Shown here: positions 8,240 to 17,400 of the stretch, one piece after another | Layout: every line of letters begins with the position of its first letter | How positions within the stretch are numbered: the first letter of the stretch is position 1 | DNA from: CAZLFQ01 sp044229535 | Lineage (GTDB): Bacteria; Pseudomonadota; Alphaproteobacteria; Rickettsiales; Midichloriaceae | Length of the DNA: 64,000 nt | NCBI GenBank assembly: GCA_044229535.1 | Contig: JBGASU010000001.1 | Span: 682,001 to 746,000, forward strand | Direction of reading: 5' to 3' | Made by a program: the position numbers and the translations under genes | The notes under the pieces: generated by a model | Databases searched by the model: none | What the model saw: only the letters and a program-made list of their open reading frames with translations | Told to the model about the DNA's origin: nothing

Positions 8240-10330
8240 TTATGATGCTTTCGCAATAATTGTTTCTGCTACACTTTGTGGAACTTGATCATAATGAGAG
8301 AACTGCATTGTATACTGCGCTCTACCTTGTGTCATAGATCTTAGTGTATTTACATAACCAAACATTGTCGCTAATGGTACGTTTGCTTTAATTACTTGCG
8401 CGTTACCTCTAGCTTCCATTCCTTGAATTTGACCACGGATACTGTTAACGTGTCCGATAACATCACCCATAAACTCATCTGGAGTAATAACTTCTACAGC
8501 CATGATTGGCTCAAGAATTTTTGGTCCAGCTTTAACCATACCTTCTCTGAAGGCAGCTTTTGCTGCGATTTCGAACGCAAGCGCACTCGAATCTACATCG
8601 TGGTATGCACCATCAAGTAGAGTGGCTTTGAAGTCAATCGCAGGATATCCAGCTTGGATACCACCATTTCTAACATCTTCAATACCTTTATCTACTGCTG
8701 GAACGTATTCTTTTGGAACGTTACCACCAACAACTTTGGTTTCAAACTCAAAACCTTTACCAGCTTCAAGAGGCTCAAACTTAATTTTAACTCTCGCAAA
8801 CTGACCAGCACCACCTGATTGTTTTTTATGGGTATAGTCTATAGTGTATTCTTTTGTAATCGTTTCACGATATGCTACTTGTGGAGCACCTACGTTTGCT
8901 TCAACTTTGAATTCTCTCTTCATTCTATCAACGATAATTTCAAGATGAAGCTCACCCATTCCAGCTAGAATTGTTTGACCAGATTCATGATCAACTTTAA
9001 CTCTTAGAGATGGATCTTCCGCAACTAAACGACCAATAGCAACGCCCATTTTTTCTTGATCAGCAGTAGATTTAGGCTCTACAGCAACGTGAATAACAGG
9101 CTCTGGGAATATCATCTTATCTAACACAACTTCTGCATCTTCATCACAAAGAGTCTCACCTGTTGTTGTATTTTTAAGGCCAGCAAGCGCTACGATATCA
9201 CCAGCATAAGCTTCTTTAATATCTTCACGGTTGTTCGCATGCATTAATAACATACGACCAACTCTTTCTTTATTATCTTTATTTGTGTTCAGAACACCGC
9301 TACCACTTTTTAACTGTCCAGCATAAATTCTTACGAATGTTAATGAACCAACGAATGGGTCGTTCATAATCTTGAACGCAAGACCTACAAATTTCTCTGT
9401 ATCACTAACTTTAATTGTAACCTCTGAATCATCTCTTGTACTATGTCCTTTTGCAGGAGCGATATCAATCGGACTAGGCAAATAGTCTACAACAGCATCA
9501 AGTAATGGCTGAACACCTTTATTTTTGAAAGCAGATCCACAGAAAATTGGAACCATAACAAAGCTTGTAGCCGCTTTACGAACACAACGCTTAATGTCAG
9601 CATTAGAAATCTCTTTACCATCAAGGTAGTCATTCATCAACTTGTCATCCATCTCAACAGCAGATTCAACAAGTTTAGCTCTGTATTCATTAGCCAATTC
9701 TTTCATATTGTCAGGAATTTCTTGCTCAAAGAACTCTGCTCCAAGAGACTCGTCTTTCCAAACGATGGCTTTCATTTTTATTAGGTCAACAATCCCAACA
9801 AAATTCTCTTCAGAACCAATTGGAAGTTGCATAACTATTGGACGCGCGCCCAAGCGATCAACAATCATCTTCACACAACGGAAGAAGTCTGCGCCAGTTC
9901 TATCCATTTTATTAACAAAACAAATACGAGGAACTTTATATTTATCAGCCTGCCTCCAAACTGTTTCTGATTGCGGCTCAACACCAGCAACGCCATCGAA
10001 TACTGTAACAGCACCGTCAAGTACACGCAATGAACGCTCTACTTCAATTGTAAAGTCAACGTGACCAGGCGTATCGATAATATTAATTCTATAAGACTTA
10101 TTATCAGAACCCTTCCAAAAACAAGTTGTAGCAGCAGAAGTAATTGTAATACCTCTTTCTTGCTCTTGCTCCATCCAATCCATAGTAGCAGCACCTTCGT
10201 GCACTTCACCGATTTTATGAGACTTACCTGTATAATAAAGAATACGCTCTGTTGTTGTTGTCTTACCGGCGTCAATATGCGCCATGATTCCGATATTTCT
10301 ATATAACTCAATAGGTGCTGATCTAGGCAT
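8240..10330 (-). CDS. fusA: Elongation factor G
   Basis: GTPase that drives translocation of tRNA and mRNA and helps recycle ribosomes. G-domain motifs are clear: AHIDAGKTTTTERIL (G1), DTPGHVDF (G3) and NKMDRTGADF (G4). They are followed by domains II-V, with the EF-G signature GMGELHLEIIVDR. The 696-residue length is standard. It is the third gene of the str operon, 11 bases after rpsG; no tuf follows. Confidence 0.98.
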   Translation of the reverse strand: MPRSAPIELYRNIGIMAHIDAGKTTTTERILYYTGKSHKIGEVHEGAATMDWMEQEQERGITITSAATTCFWKGSDNKSYRINIIDTPGHVDFTIEVERSLRVLDGAVTVFDGVAGVEPQSETVWRQADKYKVPRICFVNKMDRTGADFFRCVKMIVDRLGARPIVMQLPIGSEENFVGIVDLIKMKAIVWKDESLGAEFFEQEIPDNMKELANEYRAKLVESAVEMDDKLMNDYLDGKEISNADIKRCVRKAATSFVMVPIFCGSAFKNKGVQPLLDAVVDYLPSPIDIAPAKGHSTRDDSEVTIKVSDTEKFVGLAFKIMNDPFVGSLTFVRIYAGQLKSGSGVLNTNKDNKERVGRMLLMHANNREDIKEAYAGDIVALAGLKNTTTGETLCDEDAEVVLDKMIFPEPVIHVAVEPKSTADQEKMGVAIGRLVAEDPSLRVKVDHESGQTILAGMGELHLEIIVDRMKREFKVEANVGAPQVAYRETITKEYTIDYTHKKQSGGAGQFARVKIKFEPLEAGKGFEFETKVVGGNVPKEYVPAVDKGIEDVRNGGIQAGYPAIDFKATLLDGAYHDVDSSALAFEIAAKAAFREGMVKAGPKILEPIMAVEVITPDEFMGDVIGHVNSIRGQIQGMEARGNAQVIKANVPLATMFGYVNTLRSMTQGRAQYTMQFSHYDQVPQSVAETIIAKAS

Positions 10331-10341
10331 ATCTAATCTCC

Positions 10342-10815
10342 TTACCAGTTATAATGAGCAAATGCGCGGTTTGATTCCGCCATCTTATGTGTATCTTCTT
10401 TCTTTTTGAAAGACCAACCTCTTCCAGCAACCGCATCTAGGAATTCAGCAGCTAACTTGTCAGGGAAAGTTTTTTTATCTTTTCTTGATTTCGCACCAAG
10501 GATCAACCAACGAATAGCAAGAGCTGTTTGTCTTGCTGGCCTAACATCGCAAGGAACTTGGTAAGTAGCACCACCAACACGACGAGATCTAACTTCAACA
10601 GACGGACGAATATTTCCAAGAATCTTATCAAAAGCCTCAATAGGATCTAAAGCAAGCTTTTCAGCTGCAGCAGTAATCGCTTCATAAAAAGCAGATTCAG
10701 CAACTGATTTTTTGCCTTCCTTCATTATGCTGTTAATAAACTTTGCAACTATAATATTTCCATACTTTGCATCTGGAATAATATTTCTTGTTAGAGCTCT
10801 TCTTCTACGTGCCAT
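10342..10815 (-). CDS. rpsG: 30S ribosomal protein S7
   Basis: S7 starts assembly of the 30S head and lies at the tRNA exit site. The 157-residue product has the typical ending KKKEDTHKMAESNRAFAHYNW and the central VGGATYQVPCDVRPARQTALA. Second gene of the str operon, downstream of rpsL. Confidence 0.97.
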   Translation of the reverse strand: MARRRRALTRNIIPDAKYGNIIVAKFINSIMKEGKKSVAESAFYEAITAAAEKLALDPIEAFDKILGNIRPSVEVRSRRVGGATYQVPCDVRPARQTALAIRWLILGAKSRKDKKTFPDKLAAEFLDAVAGRGWSFKKKEDTHKMAESNRAFAHYNW

Positions 10816-10834
10816 GTCTTCTTTAATCCTTTAA

Positions 10835-11206
10835 TTATTTAGGTCTCTTTGTGCCATATAGTGATCTAGCTTGCTTACGGTTTTGAACACCTTGTAGATC
10901 TAATGCACCACGAATATTATGATATCTCACACCTGGTAAGTCTTTCACACGACCACCTCTTATAAGAACAATTGAGTGTTCCTGCAAATTATGCCCCTCA
11001 CCCGGAATATAACTTGTAACCTCATGACCGTTGGTCAACTTCACCCTACATACTTTACGTAGAGCTGAGTTAGGTTTCTTAGGTGTAGTTGTGTAAACGC
11101 GAGTACAAACACCGCGTCTTTGAGGGCACTCAGCAAGAGCTGGAACTTTATTTTTCTTAGCTTTACTCTTTCTAGGAGCCTTTATTAATTGGCTAATTGT
11201 TGGCAT
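10835..11206 (-). CDS. rpsL: 30S ribosomal protein S12
   Basis: S12 monitors decoding in the A site. The frame extends upstream to 11227, but the family start MPTISQLI lies at 11206 and is preceded by GGAG with six-base spacing. I therefore take 11206, giving a standard 123 residues. The classic streptomycin-region lysines are present (TTPKKPNSALRK and RVKDLPGVRYH), as is the aspartate after the second lysine, which many bacteria methylthiolate. First gene of the block. Confidence 0.97.
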   Translation of the reverse strand: MPTISQLIKAPRKSKAKKNKVPALAECPQRRGVCTRVYTTTPKKPNSALRKVCRVKLTNGHEVTSYIPGEGHNLQEHSIVLIRGGRVKDLPGVRYHNIRGALDLQGVQNRKQARSLYGTKRPK

Positions 11207-11275
11207 TAAATACTCCAAACTTTTCACAATAAATTCTTATACGCATAACTAACAATGTTAGGCGCTGGTCGTGGG

Positions 11276-11304
11276 ATAATATTTTGAACACGCAGTAGAG
11301 TCAA
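11276..11304 (-). promoter_or_regulatory. Sigma-70 promoter of the ribosomal protein block
   Basis: On the minus strand, TTGACT (11304-11299) and TATTAT (11281-11276) are separated by exactly 17 bases. Transcription would start near 11269, about 60 bases before the rpsL ATG. No other promoter of this quality was noticed in the 11 kb downstream, though I did not search the block exhaustively. It may drive the whole str-S10-spc run. Confidence 0.75.
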
Positions 11305-11408
11305 GATGATTTTTGCATTTTACATTTTTTTTTCTTTAAATCCTAATGGCTTGCATTTATGTCGGAACAATTATACCGTTTAAAAGTATTAATAATTCAA
11401 GGTCTTAT

Positions 11409-12068
11409 ATGTCACATTCTGCCATTATAATCACTGTCGCTCAGCAGAAGGGAGGAGCTGGAAAAACAACGCTTGCAGCCCATTTAGCTGTTGCATTAAT
11501 GCAAAAGAGGAACAAGGTGGCTATAATCGATGTTGATCCGCAAGGTAGCCTTACCCAATGGCACAAAATTCGTGAGGAAAAATTTGGTTCAGATTATACG
11601 GGGCTTTATTTTACTGCCACGGCAGGATGGAGAATTAATAGCGAAATCATGAACTTAAAACGCGATTATGACTACATCATAGTCGACAGTCCTCCTCATA
11701 TGGAAACCGAAGCAAAGTCCGCAATTAGGGCTGCTAATCTTATATTGATACCAATTCAACCTAGCCCAACTGACTTATGGGCTACAAAAGCGACCATAGA
11801 CTTAGCTGAAAGAGAGAATATACCTTACCAAATAATAATGAACAGGGTCGCGCCAAATTCAAAACTAGCAGTTGATATACTTCAAAAGCTTAACAATCCT
11901 AAAGTCTCAAATCTTGGCAATCGAGTAGCTTTCGCAGCGTGCATGATGGAAGGGAAAACTGTTACTGAAACCCAACCAAATGGCGCAGCCGCTGAAGAGA
12001 TAAAACAACTTGTTAACGAAGTAACAAAGAAATTTAAAAAGCAATCTGAAAACAAAAAAGCAGCATAG
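11409..12068 (+). CDS. ParA/MinD-family ATPase
   Basis: Deviant Walker P-loop ATPase of the ParA family. These proteins form ATP-dependent dimers on DNA or membrane and position chromosomes or other cargo. The Walker A motif is QQKGGAGKTT near residue 15. The Walker B-like segment DYIIVDSPPH and an early VDPQGS are also seen. The frame opens at 11346, but the ATG at 11409 has AAGG a few bases upstream and gives a typical 219-residue protein. No parB gene adjoins it, so it may be an orphan ParA rather than the main partitioning ATPase. It directly abuts the next gene (TAG then ATG), so the two are probably co-transcribed. Confidence 0.85.
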   Translation: MSHSAIIITVAQQKGGAGKTTLAAHLAVALMQKRNKVAIIDVDPQGSLTQWHKIREEKFGSDYTGLYFTATAGWRINSEIMNLKRDYDYIIVDSPPHMETEAKSAIRAANLILIPIQPSPTDLWATKATIDLAERENIPYQIIMNRVAPNSKLAVDILQKLNNPKVSNLGNRVAFAACMMEGKTVTETQPNGAAAEEIKQLVNEVTKKFKKQSENKKAA

Positions 12069-13244
12069 ATGGGAAAATCTAATCACAAGATCGAAACTAA
12101 ATTATGCCACTTAGGAAGAAATCCATCTAGATATAACGGAATGGTGAATACACCAGTATTTAGGGGTTCTACCATACTATTTGATAAGATTGAAGATATC
12201 ATTAAACTTGATAAAATATCTCATACCGATCAAACTTATGCAAGAAGCGGCACCCCAACAGTCAAAGAACTACAAAATGCTCTTGCTGAGCTTGATGGCG
12301 TTAATAACAACATTGTTGTTAGCAGCGGCATGAATGCCATTTCTATTGTTTTAAAATCATTATTAAAGGCTGGTGACCACGTTTTAATAACTGATTCTTC
12401 TTATAAATGCACACTACGTTTTGCAGATGATGAACTTTCAAAAGACGGAGTTCAAACTACTTATTACGAACCATTAATTGGTGAAGAAATAGAACAACTT
12501 ATCAAGCCAAATACAAAAGTTATATGGTTAGAAAGCCCAAGCTCTGGTACATTTGAAGTTCAGGATATTTTAGCAATAACTAAAGTTGCAAAGAAACATG
12601 GAATTATAACGGTTATAGATAATACTTGGGCGACCCCCCTATTCCTTCAACCATTTAAATTTGGCATTGATGTATCAATCCAATCACTTACAAAATATAT
12701 AGGTGGTCACTCCGACATAATATTAGGCGCGATATCAGCTACCGATGAAATATTCCCTAAAATATATAACACATTTAGAAATTTCGGCACCATAGCTTGC
12801 CCAGACTACTGCTATTTAGCATTACGCGGCTTAAGAACTTTGGGAGTCAGGTTAAAACAACATCAAGAAAGTGCGTTATACATAGCAAAATGGCTAGAAA
12901 CGCATCCATCAGTAGATAAAGTTCTACATCCAGCCTTAGAAAGCTTTGAAAGTAATTTACTATGGAGACAATATTTTACTGGATCTTCTGGGTTATTTAG
13001 TTTTATACTAAAACCCCACACCGAAGAAGAGTTATTAAAATTCATTGACTCCTTAAAAATATTTGGTAGGGGTTTATCATGGGGAGGCTTTGAATCACTT
13101 ATCTTGCCCTATAAACTTGACGAGAAACGCGCCGCACGAACTCTTAAAAATGGCGGCCACTTAGTCCGAGTGAATATAGGACTTGAAAATCCAGACGATT
13201 TAGTCTTAGATTTAAATAACGCATTGAAAAATATAAAAAATTAA
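12069..13244 (+). CDS. metC: Cystathionine beta-lyase-like PLP enzyme (Cys/Met metabolism)
   Basis: Fold-type I PLP enzyme of the Cys/Met metabolism family, most like proteobacterial cystathionine beta-lyase, which splits cystathionine into homocysteine, pyruvate and ammonia. The PLP lysine lies in SIQSLTKYIGGHSD, the cofactor aspartate in VIDNTWATPLF, and SSGMNAISIVLKSLL binds the phosphate. The 391 residues are normal. It starts immediately after the parA stop. Related lyases (cystathionine gamma-lyase, methionine gamma-lyase) are hard to exclude from sequence alone, so substrate choice is inference. Confidence 0.85.
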   Translation: MGKSNHKIETKLCHLGRNPSRYNGMVNTPVFRGSTILFDKIEDIIKLDKISHTDQTYARSGTPTVKELQNALAELDGVNNNIVVSSGMNAISIVLKSLLKAGDHVLITDSSYKCTLRFADDELSKDGVQTTYYEPLIGEEIEQLIKPNTKVIWLESPSSGTFEVQDILAITKVAKKHGIITVIDNTWATPLFLQPFKFGIDVSIQSLTKYIGGHSDIILGAISATDEIFPKIYNTFRNFGTIACPDYCYLALRGLRTLGVRLKQHQESALYIAKWLETHPSVDKVLHPALESFESNLLWRQYFTGSSGLFSFILKPHTEEELLKFIDSLKIFGRGLSWGGFESLILPYKLDEKRAARTLKNGGHLVRVNIGLENPDDLVLDLNNALKNIKN

Positions 13245-13269
13245 TCCTGTTTTCCAAGGGGAAGTTGAA

Positions 13270-13830
13270 ATGAGAACCAATATATTAGTTAATAAACCAA
13301 TTGTACTTGTTGGCATGATGGGAAGTGGCAAAAGCACTATTGGAAAAAAGCTAGCTAATAAGTTGAACGTACAATTCTACGATAGCGATAAGTTAATAGA
13401 GGAGCGCGAAGGATTAAGTGTTATAGATATCTATGACTATCGTGGAGAAGAATATTTCAATAATAAAGAAATAGAAGTTATACGCGAAGTTTTAAGTTAT
13501 GGCCCTATAGTATTATCTACAGGCGGTAGCAGCTTCATGCTTGACCAAGTTCGTAACTTAATCAAAGATTCTTCTGTGTCCGTATGGCTTGATACGAAAA
13601 TTGAAACTATTCATGAACGTGTTTCTAGAAGGAATACAAGGCCATTATTAAATGTGAGTAACAAGCTCGAAGTAATTCAGCAAATGGTGGACGACAGAGT
13701 ACCTATATACTCTCAAGCAGATATAAAAGTTGAGAGTGGCGATATGGATGCGCATTACGTTGTGGATACACTGCTATTAAAACTTAAAAACTATTTTCCT
13801 GTAGAAAGCAGCTTCCAAAAGTTTGGTTGA
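13270..13830 (+). CDS. aroK: Shikimate kinase-like protein with altered substrate motifs
   Basis: P-loop kinase of the shikimate kinase family, whose members phosphorylate shikimate in aromatic amino acid synthesis. Walker A is GMMGSGKST (residues 15-23), the DSD of the shikimate site is at 38-40, and the adenine/lid region is RNTRPLL. Two hallmark positions differ. The FR arginine that grips the shikimate carboxylate is asparagine (EYFNN, residue 64), and the GGG loop is GGS (85-87). It may have lost or changed its substrate. No other shikimate-pathway gene is nearby. SD-like AAGGGG precedes the ATG. The aroK symbol is by family, not proven function. Confidence 0.7.
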   Translation: MRTNILVNKPIVLVGMMGSGKSTIGKKLANKLNVQFYDSDKLIEEREGLSVIDIYDYRGEEYFNNKEIEVIREVLSYGPIVLSTGGSSFMLDQVRNLIKDSSVSVWLDTKIETIHERVSRRNTRPLLNVSNKLEVIQQMVDDRVPIYSQADIKVESGDMDAHYVVDTLLLKLKNYFPVESSFQKFG

Positions 13831-13976
13831 TTTAGTCAAATAAGATATCTACGTTCCTGTCATCATAGGGTGTAACCCACTACTATCTGGTTGCTTGAAA
13901 ATTGGAGATTGAATCAAGCCTTGCTCTTGATGAGGTTTTGGGCATATATTGTTCAGCATCGAAACATAACTCACTC

Positions 13977-14178
13977 CCAAAATAATTTTTGTAATTTTTC
14001 AATTTGGGGGTGGCGTATTACAAAAATTATTTTAATCGTATTACCTATGATAAACCCTTTCTAAAAAAAGGGGGCAGCGCGAAAGGCGCTATACTAAAGT
14101 TGGAGCGCAAGATCGGGGGCTTGGGGGTAAAGATCAAGCGACAACTTTAGAAACAGATGGTTTGCCTGTAGGCAAACC
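13977..14178. repeat. Structured repeat family A, copy 1
   Basis: About 200 bases of stem-loops, present three times in the window (also 21892-22091 and 34085-34282). In order: a long A/T stem (arms near 13978-13995 and 14017-14034) with a loop containing GGGGG; a small stem AGCGC/GCGCT; a stem CTAAAGTTG/CAACTTTAG enclosing a G-rich segment; and the hairpin GGTTTGCCTGTAGGCAAACC. Stems vary between copies but stay paired. It could be a structured RNA, a non-autonomous mobile element, or a recombination site. The 146 bases before it, back to the aroK-like gene, hold nothing I can name. Confidence 0.8.
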
Positions 14179-14182
14179 AAAC

Positions 14183-14277
14183 GTTGTCATTGCGCAGAGC
14201 GTTAGCGACAAAACAATCCAAGCCTTCTTGTGAAAGACTAGATAACCACGTCGTGCTTCGCACTCCTAGTTATGACG
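14183..14277. repeat. Palindromic REP-like repeat
   Basis: An imperfect long inverted repeat opening GTCATTGCGCAGAGCG and closing with CTAGTTATGACG. This type of GTCATTGCG...CAATCCA palindrome is common between genes in Rickettsiales and other gamma- and alphaproteobacteria. It lies directly after family A copy 1. Confidence 0.65.
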
Positions 14278-14407
14278 ATCTTTAGACCTTTGATACCATT
14301 AATTTACCGACTCTATGTTGTTTAACATAGAATCTAAATATAGTTGATGACAAATCAACTGGACAGTAGTGAGCTTGACCTATGCTAAAACCATTGGTGT
14401 TGAAAGG
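14278..14407. other. Intergenic hairpins downstream of giant gene 1
   Basis: Two short perfect hairpins: TCTATGTT/AACATAGA (14312-14331) and AGTTGAT/ATCAACT (14342-14360). Neither is followed by a clear T-run, so terminator function for the minus-strand gene ending at 14408 is only possible. Nothing else was recognised here. Confidence 0.4.
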
Positions 14408-17400
14408 CTATCTCTCAAAGTTCCTATTACCACCATTTTGACGCTTACGACGTTCTGACTCAATATCCGCAAATCTTGGGTCTGTTTTATCGTCATAATC
14501 CTCATCATCATCCAAATCAGCGCGTCTCTTGTGAGAACCTTCTTGAGTCTGCACCTGACTTGAAGATGGTGAATTTTCTTGAGGCTGTGATTTGTTATTA
14601 TCATCATTATCGGCATCAAAATCATTCAAATCATCGAAAAGATCAGCGTCATCCCATTTTTCAAGATTTCTAACTTCTCGTGGTGGCAGCTCTGGAATTG
14701 CAATTTGTGACGTCATCAAATTATTGTTACCTACAGCAGGAATCCAAGCTGTGCTTGAAGTTGAAGTAGTTGCTTGAACTTCCAATGTAGGTTTAGGTGC
14801 TTCAAGACCACAAGAGCCATTTTGTTGGAAAGCTAATATTTCAGCTTCAATTTCGTGCATCCCATGCTTTCTTGCATAGCTTAGAGAATCTAATTCAGAA
14901 TCCTCGCCTTTAGATTCTACGAATTTCCTCATCAATTCTGCATTACCTTTTACTAATTCATAAATGTTATTGAATGCGTCTTTAAATTTTGGCCTATTTC
15001 CATCATCAAGTATCACAGACATAAGAGTGTGATTTTTGCCATCAGCATAAAAAATTGAATTCAGGAATTCAGCATCAGCCATGATAAATTTTCTTAATAT
15101 AGCGAGTTCAAATCCTTCTAAAACTGCGTTAAAGAATGGTGTATGACCACCTGCATCTGGTATCCAAAGCGAATGTCTATTTTCAACTCTAACACTCCAA
15201 TCTAATAACAACTCAAACAGTCTTTTATATTCAGTCACTGCTAAATTCAAAGGAGTAAACCCATCTTTATTTGGCATCGATAGAAGCGCTGGTAAAGCCC
15301 TATGCAAATTAACATTACCTGCTAATGTGACTAGAGAGCTATAGAATGCACAACTATTATTTATTAAATCATCATTATATTCCAGTCCACCTGCATCATC
15401 AGCAGCTTCACAGTGAAGCATATTATTTCCTAGAATATCGACACTATGGAGGCTTAGTCTTGATTGCGGATCGTTGAATATTACTTCAGCAACCTTGACT
15501 AATCCCTTGGCGATAAAACATTTAATTCGCAGGAAACGTAGGTCATCATTACCTTCTTCGCCGACTGAGAGTTGTCTAGCCCAATTTCTAAGCTTTACAT
15601 CATTTGCAAACAATCTGCTCAATGCTTCATCTATGCTAGCAGAAATAGGTAGTAGCATTCTAGCTGGGTTAGCAAGAGCTTTGATAATCTCTTCTAGATT
15701 ATCTCCATCAATACCATCGGGGCAACACAGATCAATAACTTCTGCAAAAGCATCAACAGCGTCAGCTAATGCTAAAAATGCCAGAGCGTTATCTGTATCA
15801 TCAATCGCTTCTTCAAATTCTTCCTTGCAATTATCAAGGAAAAGTTTCTTCACGTTTCTCTTTTTATTTAGATCGGCAAGAACATTAACATCTAATTTAA
15901 AAATAATTTTTGGGCTCTCTGCAAGCTTAGCCATTACAAGATCTAAAACTTGAGCATCATTATCTGTAAGCGCACGCTTTAACAATTCGTTTACGAATCT
16001 ACTGCTGTTTTGATGTTTTAAAAGAATACTGAGCAGATCATAATTCTGAGTTTCATAAGACACTAAAGAACTTTTAACTGATAATTTAACTTCATTTTTC
16101 TTCATCTCACGAAGTAATGACGTGACTTGTAACAAGTTAAGAGGGGCACGTCGAAAAAGATAATATAACGGGTCATTTCCTTGGCTATCTTCTTTCTTTA
16201 GTGTTTTTAGTCCTTCAGGCATTCGCGCGATATCGAAAAACATACCAGTATCTGCTTGAACAGCAGCATGGTGCAAGGCAACCTTTTTATCACTATCAGA
16301 TAGACTTAATGCTTCTTTAAATTCATTCAAATGTTTTACATTATAAAATACAAAACTTTTCCCTGCTTTAACAATTCTTATGATATTTGGAATTTTCGAT
16401 CCATCTTCTGCAGTATGAATATATTTGAGTACTAGAGGGTAATTTTTAATGAATTCAACTAATTTGTCCTCAACTTTATAGTCACTATCCTCAAAGAAGT
16501 TTTGAGGTTCTACTCCATGCCTACGGAATGCTTCTACCACATCAGATCTACCAGCTATTTGGGCAAATTTAGCAGGATTCCTACCTGACTTATCAACTAC
16601 TTTTTTATCTGCTCCTCTAGAAATCAATGCTTCAACTTGCGCAGGAGTGGTCACAAACGTTAATGCTCTAGTAAGAAGTGTTGCATCTAACTCAATATTC
16701 ATTAGATCTTCTTTGGTTGCGTATTCTAATAAGGAGGCTAAATGTGTAGTTCTAAGTTTTAGTCTATTAAACACAGATTTATCCAGTCTAGCATAATATA
16801 AAACAGGGCTTTTTGTTCCAAAATCTCTTTCATCAAGATCAACTTCACCAGAAATAATAAGTTTGGTTATAGCTTCATCCTTCTCAAGCTCTTCAGTTAA
16901 TACACGTCTGGTGATTAATTGCTGCATACCGTTTGCAGAACTAGCCCCAGCAACAGCTAGATATTTTTTAATTTGTTCTAACTGAGTACACTCTACTATT
17001 CCTTGCTCATGGAGATACACGGCTACTATATGTGCTATGATCTTTGGAGCATCTTCTCTTAAGACATTCTTTTTTTCACTTACCAAATGGAAGTGAGTAT
17101 ACATTCCATGTCCAGCCAAGCCTAAATCACTTAGAAAGCTATATGCTATGTTTCTAATTGGAGCGCTAGATTTAGGATCTATTAAACCTTTAAGATTTTC
17201 ATAAATCTTTCCTGCAACTAAATTTACTAAATTTGGAATTGAATCAGCTCTAACAAACACGTTGTTCAATTCATCGAGCAAAAAGCCCTGATATGCAGAC
17301 GTATCTTTAATATACCTATCTTCTTCTTGAGTACGCACAACAAGGCCAAATTCATCAGCTACTGAATTGATTAATGAATCTATATCGTGTCTTTCATTTC

